Positions 58,304-64,000 of a DNA stretch of 64,000 nucleotides are shown here, piece by piece (the first letter of the stretch is position 1; each line of letters begins with the position of its first letter). Under the pieces are notes generated by a model. The model did no database searches. It saw nothing but the letters and a program-made list of their open reading frames with translations, and was not told where the DNA came from. The translations under genes were made by a program, and so were the position numbers. The DNA is from Margaritispora aquatica. Lineage: Eukaryota > Ascomycota > Leotiomycetes > Helotiales > Discinellaceae. The stretch is from the NCBI GenBank assembly GCA_007644065.1, contig VJWN01000001.1:2866340-2930339 (forward strand). The letters run 5' to 3'.

Positions 58304-59783
58304 ATGAAGGAGACGCAGAATGGTGTTGTTACTGGCTCTTCGAATGGAGATACTGAAATCCCACCATCTGAGACACTCGTACACAGTCCAAAACCAGGCC
58401 CATACAAGGCGTTAACACCAGAGGAAGACATTGGAGTGAGGCACATGTTCCCTGCTTCTGCCAAACCTCAATCATCTTGGAAAGCTACTGACAATTATTG
58501 ATCGTAGGCAGATGCAGATTCTAATGACGATGACTCTGCCATCGGGGGATTCTCTGATATGTACGCTACAACCAAAGTGTCATACATCAAGTTGAAAGCG
58601 CCACAACTAATAACATTGATCTACGATTAGCACTTCCTTAACATCAGCCCGATCGAGTGTATACGACTTTGTGTCAGGAGATGACGGTCGGAGATACCAT
58701 GCATATCGCAAAGGCAGTCAGTTTACATCGAGCATAACTTGTACTTGGAATACTGATTGTGCCAAGAATACATGCTTCCTAATGACGAGGTAAGTAATAT
58801 CTTCTATTCATTGGGCTTGAAATTAATGCTAATGAGAAGTGTAAAAACAGGTCGAACAGGATAGATTAAGTCTGTAACCTGTGATCAAATATATGCATTG
58901 CACTAAGATAACCAGATTTACAGCATCAACTATGGCTCCTAACCCTCCACGATCAATTAAGTCTGGCGCCACTAAAGAAAGAACCAACTCATGTTCTGTA
59001 AGTTCGCCTAAAGCGAGACCATGACCCCCCGCTGACTAGTAAGTGATCTAGGAACAGGAACGGGCATATGGGCGACAGAATATGGTAGTTTTACTTTCAT
59101 GGTTGCAACTTGTCGAGGCTAACATCCGATAAGCACTGGAACATCCCACTTCTTCAGTAATTGGAAGTGATCTCAGTCCAATTCAGCCTGATTTTGTTCC
59201 GGCCAACTGCTCCTTTGAAGTTGAGGATTTTGAAGATGAATGGCTTTATTCTCAGAAATTCGATCTAATACACGCTCGCCTTCTAGTCTCTTGCATGCCA
59301 GATCCCAAGAAAGTGTTTGAACATGCATTTGCAGCCCTTGCACCAGGCGGTTATCTCGAAATGCAGGATGGCGACTTCCCCGGAAGATGTGCAGACTCAT
59401 CCTTAGATGGAACAGCACTCGAACAATGGTACACAGGCATAGTTGCTGGTTTCGCAGCTCTTGGTCGCGATATTGGAATTGTCAAAAGATACAAGGACTG
59501 GATGCAAGAAGTTGGATTCGTGGAGATCGAGGAGAAGATGTTTTACTGGCCAATCAATACCTGGTGCAAGGATCCGCATTTGAAGAGAGTCGGCGTATGG
59601 TTTAGACATGATCTACTCGAGTTGGTACGAACCATGACGCCAAGCATTATGCAGAAACAGGGCATGTCTTCCGAGGAGGTGCAGGCTTTTCAGGAAGAGG
59701 TGACTCGAGATGTGCATGATCGGAGAATTCATGCGTATCACATCATAAGAGTTGTGATTGGTAAGAAGCCCGAACAAGTCTGA
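58304..59783 (+). CDS. LaeA-like SAM-dependent methyltransferase with seven introns
   Basis: Class I methyltransferase of the fungal TAM/LaeA-like family. Relatives of LaeA affect secondary metabolism and development, but most are uncharacterised. Eight exons fit and every phase closes: 58304-58435, 58508-58560, 58631-58716, 58767-58789, 58851-58869, 58916-58997, 59044-59084, 59134-59783 (361 residues). Exons 4 and 5 are only 23 and 19 bases. The joined protein reads SSVYDFV, YMLPNDEVEQDRLNLQHQL, then motif I HVLDLGTGTGIWATEYG (glycines at 135-139). It continues with SVIGSDLSPIQPDFVP, FEVEDFEDEW and the long conserved C-terminal half (GGYLEMQDGDFPGR, YKDWMQEVGFVEIEEKMFYW). The start ATG 58304 begins a short polar leader. 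Confidence 0.88.
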
Positions 59784-60296
59784 AATCTCAGATTGAGTTT
59801 ATGGTCTCGGCCCTCGACATGGAGCACTCCAAAGCTTAATTTTCTGTTTGTTCCGTAGAAGAACAAGCTTTTCCTGACGAATTTACATGTCTGGCTTATA
59901 ACCGCGAGATCAGATCTCGAATTTTAGATGATAGAAGCAAATCAACATTGTGCTTAGAGTGATCCGGCCTTTTTCTTGTGCAGTGAAAGACTGCACATCA
60001 ATACCGTAGTCTGTTCTAGGGGACTTTCATCTCACAGTTGAGTTAACAGAAATGGGTGTGTTCCTAACTCGAGATAACAGGGCACCTTTGTTGATATGAG
60101 TTAGCTTCAGTGCATCATGAGTTAAGTATTTCAACTCTCAAATTGCCTTCGACTCACCATACGACAGTCACTGAGGCAGCGAAGGACCAAATCTTAGATG
60201 GAAAAATTTGCATGGTAATGTGCTAGCGAAATGCTTACACATATCAAGTGAGAATCTTCTGTTAACAATTTTCAATAAGTTTTTTATATATGCTTT
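59784..60296. other. Convergent intergenic region
   Basis: Shared 3' flank of the methyltransferase (plus) and the amino-acid permease (minus). No gene is recognised. Confidence 0.55.
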
Positions 60297-62356
60297 CTAC
60301 TCAAATATCTTATTAAATAAAGCTCCCGCTTTACTTTCTTGTCTTGGAACATATAGGGACTCATATAAATCAATATCGCTTTTCGTTTGTCCCATATTGA
60401 TGTCCGCTGTTCCGGGTCTAACATACTTTGTTCTTTTGACGATCTTCCAGAACACGAAGCATACGATGAAGAAAGCAATCATCGTGTAATCAAGGAAAAA
60501 GTACTCGATGCTCCACCCATCTGCAACAAAGAGATCGTATCCTTGGAGCAAGAGCATGACTGTCGTCCCACCCATCGCAAAATATGATGTGTACGGCTGA
60601 AACCTGCCTTTATAAGGTAGTGTGTCTCGATCAATGCCCTTAGTCTGAAGTGAGGCGTAGAAATGGCGATATACGACAGCTGTAGCGCCATAGTTGAGCA
60701 ATTGGCATGCAGTAACGAGATCAGCGAGCCAGATCAACACCTCTGCGGACGATTTCCCAAGTTGGAGGAACGAAAGCAGACACCAGAGAAGAGTCGCTGC
60801 TAGCGCGAAGATAGGCACACCGGCCTTAGTGCACTTACCAAGAATCCGAGGAGCCTCGCCTCTGAGCGCCATTCCATGCAGAGTCCGGGTCGCGGAGAAG
60901 AGGAGGCCATTGCCGCTGGAAAAGACTGAGGTCATAATCATGGCGTTTACGAGGGATGCTAAGCCGGAGATCTGAAGTCTTTGCATGGAGATGACATATG
61001 GAGAACTATGCACGCATGTCAGCACGTCATGAGCAATTGGGCTAGGGGACTCACGCTGCTGATGTCCCTTTACCTGCTACCGTGCCGCTGAAGACGGCTT
61101 TGAGCTTTACGTCATTGTAGGGAATCACGATTCCCATGCACAGAGCTGAGCCGACGAAGAAGACGATCAGTCGGTACAAAAATGAACGGAAAGCCTTGGG
61201 CAAGATCTTTCGTGGATTCTCTGTCTCGGCTGCGACGGAGGAGATGTATTCTGGTCCACAGATTCTGGCAATCTGTCAGTTATGCCATGCGATGTATTTT
61301 GGGAGCTACCTACGCGAAAGTTGCTTGGATTAGAGCAGACACGATACCACACAAACGTCCAGAGTTACCAGTCACGAGATGTTCGGCAAAAGCGCCCTAC
61401 AGAATTCAGCACCCAAAATTTTGATCGTTTGAGAATAAATATGGGAATATATCATTTTGGAATCCTAGGGGAACTTACGGGATTCTTCCAATACCTAAAA
61501 CCATATGCATCGTGCAGTGGATTTCCACCGACCATGGTTACGAAGGTGTAAGCGAAGCAGCCAAAAATGAGGAAGACTTTGAAAATTGAGAAGTAGAACT
61601 CTGAGATTCCAAAATATCTCACGGATATCGTATTCAGTAGACTGCAAAATTCGTTAATCTGGGGCGAATCAATCATTGGGGGCAAATTACGCATAGAGGA
61701 CTGTCATGACAACAATGACTGCCCAGACAGGAACGGAATCGGACCAGAACCGAATCAACACGCTCATTGCTACGATTTCGAAAGGAACGAGAAACGCTAT
61801 TTTGGTTGTGTCGGTATGATGGTAGCTTAACAGGTAGAGGTATGGTGCTTACCCATGTTGAGATAGAAATTCCATCCCATGGCAAAACCCAACGCCTCAT
61901 CTACCCACTCTCCTCCGAACCGAACAAACGGTGCTGGAACAGGCATGTAACAAACCATTTCCGCTATGAGAAGAATCAGAATTTAAAGCGTTCAATGGAA
62001 GCAAGCGAGATCATTTCATACCAAAACACTCATTCACAGCCCACATGAACGAAGCCCAAATCAGAAAACCTATAAGTAGAGATGCGGGACCAGCTTTAGT
62101 CAACCCATTCGCCATGTTGATGAACACACCTTGTTAAGCGTCAGCTCTTTCTGTCCTGGTTAGTTGGGAGGACGAGGTTACCGGTTCCAATTGCACCGCC
62201 AATTGCGAAAAGTTGCACTTCTTTGCCTCGTAGGTTCCTACGTAGGTTCTGAGCACCAGCGCCTGTGGCATCAACGTCGAGCGACTCCCCGGATTCGCTC
62301 GTGACTGGCTCGCTGCCATCGATGGGTGTCTTTTCGGACGTGTCTTTGGTGTCCAT
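60297..62356 (-). CDS. Amino-acid permease (APC/YAT family)
   Basis: A plasma-membrane amino-acid/proton symporter with about twelve helices. Eight exons fit on the minus strand: 62356-62182, 62129-62022, 61963-61853, 61796-61691, 61641-61479, 61396-61314, 61264-61055, 61005-60297 (554 residues). The first splice rebuilds the family signature: LRRNLRGKEVQLFAIGGAIG joins TGVFINMANGLTKAGP. Other landmarks are GFAMGWNFYLNM, FAICGPEYISSVAAETENPRK (the cation/substrate helix region) and FSSGNGLLFSATRTLHGMAL. Specificity cannot be read from sequence. It is convergent with the methyltransferase and lies upstream of a regulator fragment on the same strand. Confidence 0.9.
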
Positions 62357-63003
62357 CTTGCCTGAGTTACCGTCGCAATGGCTTCGTTGAAATTTGATGG
62401 AAACGAGAGGGTTTCTTCCACAAGAAGATGGCAGTGCAAGTAACTACCACGGGGTAGTTATTTCAGACATCTCAGGGGATGGGAGATCGGTTTTGACATG
62501 ATCTGGGCATGGAATCCCACTCTCGCGCTCTCGCTAGGCGAGGGAAGTGGAGTTGAATGGCACCGCCGAGAGATATCGGGAGATGGAGTTTGGTTCCGCA
62601 CTTATCTATCTTGTTTTGCTTGCCCGAGCTACATGGGACTCGAAATTTGCATGGTGTTTTTTGTCAAGCTTTGTGTGGGATTGGCAACGGGTGCTTGATC
62701 ATTTGTGGGCGTTTTGTATTCCCCACTCTTGCAGATGCTTGATTGAGATCTTTGGGTTCTTGTTTAGTCTGTCGTGACTACAGCAGCAACATTACTATGT
62801 CAAATGTTGTGTTGCTAGATTTCTGGTTACGAATAATCGAAGTGATTAAACAGGGCTTCATGGCGAATTGTGATGTCATGTGATCACGATCCACCTGTAT
62901 GAATCCGTGACCTGGAACACACTGCTGAAGCGACTAATTCAAGTATGAATTGCCGGAATTTGAGAGCTAATTACCAATAGTGCTGGTTGAACATGAAGAT
63001 ATT
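62357..63003. other. Intergenic region, promoter of the amino-acid permease
   Basis: About 650 bases between the permease start and the 3' end of the regulator. The frames inside lack motifs. It presumably holds the permease promoter. Confidence 0.5.
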
Positions 63004-64000
63004 TCAGATACCGTTCTGTACCATTTGCAACGGCCAGGCTATCCAAGGTGTCCAACTTTCACCCAAAATATTGTTGACCTCCTCAATGACCCGATCGCCT
63101 GCTCCTTTGATGTACCAGTAATGGTCGCACTTCTTCAATAGAACGCAGAGGTATGCCAACATGACCAGTGCCACGGGTTGCAGCGAGCTCAGACGCTCAA
63201 GAAACTCAGACGGCGCCAACTCAACCCAGGTGAAAACTGCGAACTTCTCGTCACGAGTTTCTCCAGGTTGGTAAGGGATGGCAAAAGTCTGCCGTAAAAG
63301 ATTCAAAGCTTCTTGATATACATCTCGCTCGTTGCGTCCTTCCGAGCTCGTGAACGTCATTTGATCAATTTCAACTCCAAGCGCGACAAGCTGAGCATCT
63401 CCAGGGCTGAGAGAAAGGTCAATATTTTCAGCTATGTCTTTCAATGCGAATTTCAGCGGTCCATCAACAATCCAGTCTCTTGCGATGTTAAAAATGCCTT
63501 TGGCTCCTCGGAGCAAGTACACCCATTCAGGAACACCAGTCGACGAGCATAATTTAGCGAAGAGAATACTCCCAGGAGGATGTGGAGAAGCGAAGGCATA
63601 CGCAGTGGTCAGATATCCGAAAGCAAGGATGGCATGGCAATTCTCTGGCGTCATGCGAGCATCAAGATCTTCGACGAGATACCGGTATGACGGTAGAGCG
63701 AGGTTTTGATGGTGAGCTGCGACAGCTAGGTAGTATCCTTTCTGTTCTGGTAGCAATCGTCCTAGCTGAAGTGCGGATACGGCCAAGATGCCACGCATTA
63801 AGAAAGGTTGCTTCAGTGCCATTCGAAGGACCTCTTCTCGCCAAACACTTTTTTCATCAGCGCCGTATCCAAAGCCAGAGTAGGCTGAAAGAGTCCACTG
63901 GTGCATCAACTCCAGATCTGAGCTCTTCAGCTCAGTGGTGGTATGGTCAATATCCTTTGGGACCTCTCTCGGTGGAAGGATTCCTGGCGTGTCGAATTCA
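63004..64000 (-). CDS. Fungal-specific transcription factor, C-terminal part (truncated by the window edge)
   Basis: An open frame enters from the right edge and ends at a TGA (63006-63004), giving 332 visible residues. The sequence matches the fungal transcription-factor domain of sterol-uptake/UPC2-like Zn2Cys6 regulators. Recognisable parts are ELMHQWTLSAYSGFG, VWREEVLRMALKQPFLMRGI, AVSALQLGRLLPEQKGYYL, HHQNLALPSYRYLVED and AILAFGYLTTAYAF. The DNA-binding zinc cluster would lie beyond the edge. No intron is needed in the visible part. It may regulate the adjacent permease and the alcohol/aldehyde dehydrogenases, but this is inference from position. Confidence 0.82.
   Translation of the reverse strand, partial: EFDTPGILPPREVPKDIDHTTTELKSSDLELMHQWTLSAYSGFGYGADEKSVWREEVLRMALKQPFLMRGILAVSALQLGRLLPEQKGYYLAVAAHHQNLALPSYRYLVEDLDARMTPENCHAILAFGYLTTAYAFASPHPPGSILFAKLCSSTGVPEWVYLLRGAKGIFNIARDWIVDGPLKFALKDIAENIDLSLSPGDAQLVALGVEIDQMTFTSSEGRNERDVYQEALNLLRQTFAIPYQPGETRDEKFAVFTWVELAPSEFLERLSSLQPVALVMLAYLCVLLKKCDHYWYIKGAGDRVIEEVNNILGESWTPWIAWPLQMVQNGI

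Overview
The window looks like nuclear DNA of a filamentous ascomycete, probably of the Leotiomycetes type. The reasons are short GT-AG introns of about 50-70 bases, a fungal non-reducing polyketide synthase, a HET-domain gene, Zn2Cys6 regulators and compact housekeeping genes. All exon models below were read by eye from reading frame, splice signals and family motifs. No search was run.

Layout. 0.6-7.3 kb: a complete non-reducing PKS (SAT-KS-AT-PT-ACP-ACP-TE) of the DHN-melanin/naphthopyrone type, with no melanin reductase or dehydratase nearby. 8.0-8.6 kb: a small two-exon gene with no long open frame. 9.4-13.6 kb: an AsaB/CmcJ-like oxidoreductase divergent from a HET-domain protein. 14.4-20.6 kb: an alpha-glucoside-type sugar permease divergent from a Zn2Cys6 activator, possibly a transporter-regulator pair. 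23.2-29.4 kb, minus strand: an NADPH-dependent FMN reductase-like protein, a disordered 613-residue protein with two terminal CxxC motifs, and the TFIIH subunit Tfb1. 30.2-35.7 kb, plus strand: mitochondrial 2-oxoglutarate dehydrogenase E1 followed directly by the mitochondrial calcium uniporter.

35.7-54.2 kb is an 18.5-kb gene-poor region holding one recognisable gene, a Pro/Gln-rich putatively nuclear protein at 46.2-47.9 kb. Part of the desert is AT/TA-rich and looks decayed. The rest consists of low-complexity tracts and short meaningless frames.

54.2-64 kb is a dense group: aldehyde dehydrogenase, aryl-type zinc alcohol dehydrogenase, a LaeA-like SAM methyltransferase with seven introns and two tiny exons, an amino-acid permease, and the C-terminal part of a fungal transcription factor that runs off the right edge. 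Together they could form an uptake-plus-oxidation module, for example Ehrlich-type or aromatic alcohol to acid, with its own regulator. That is inference from proximity only.
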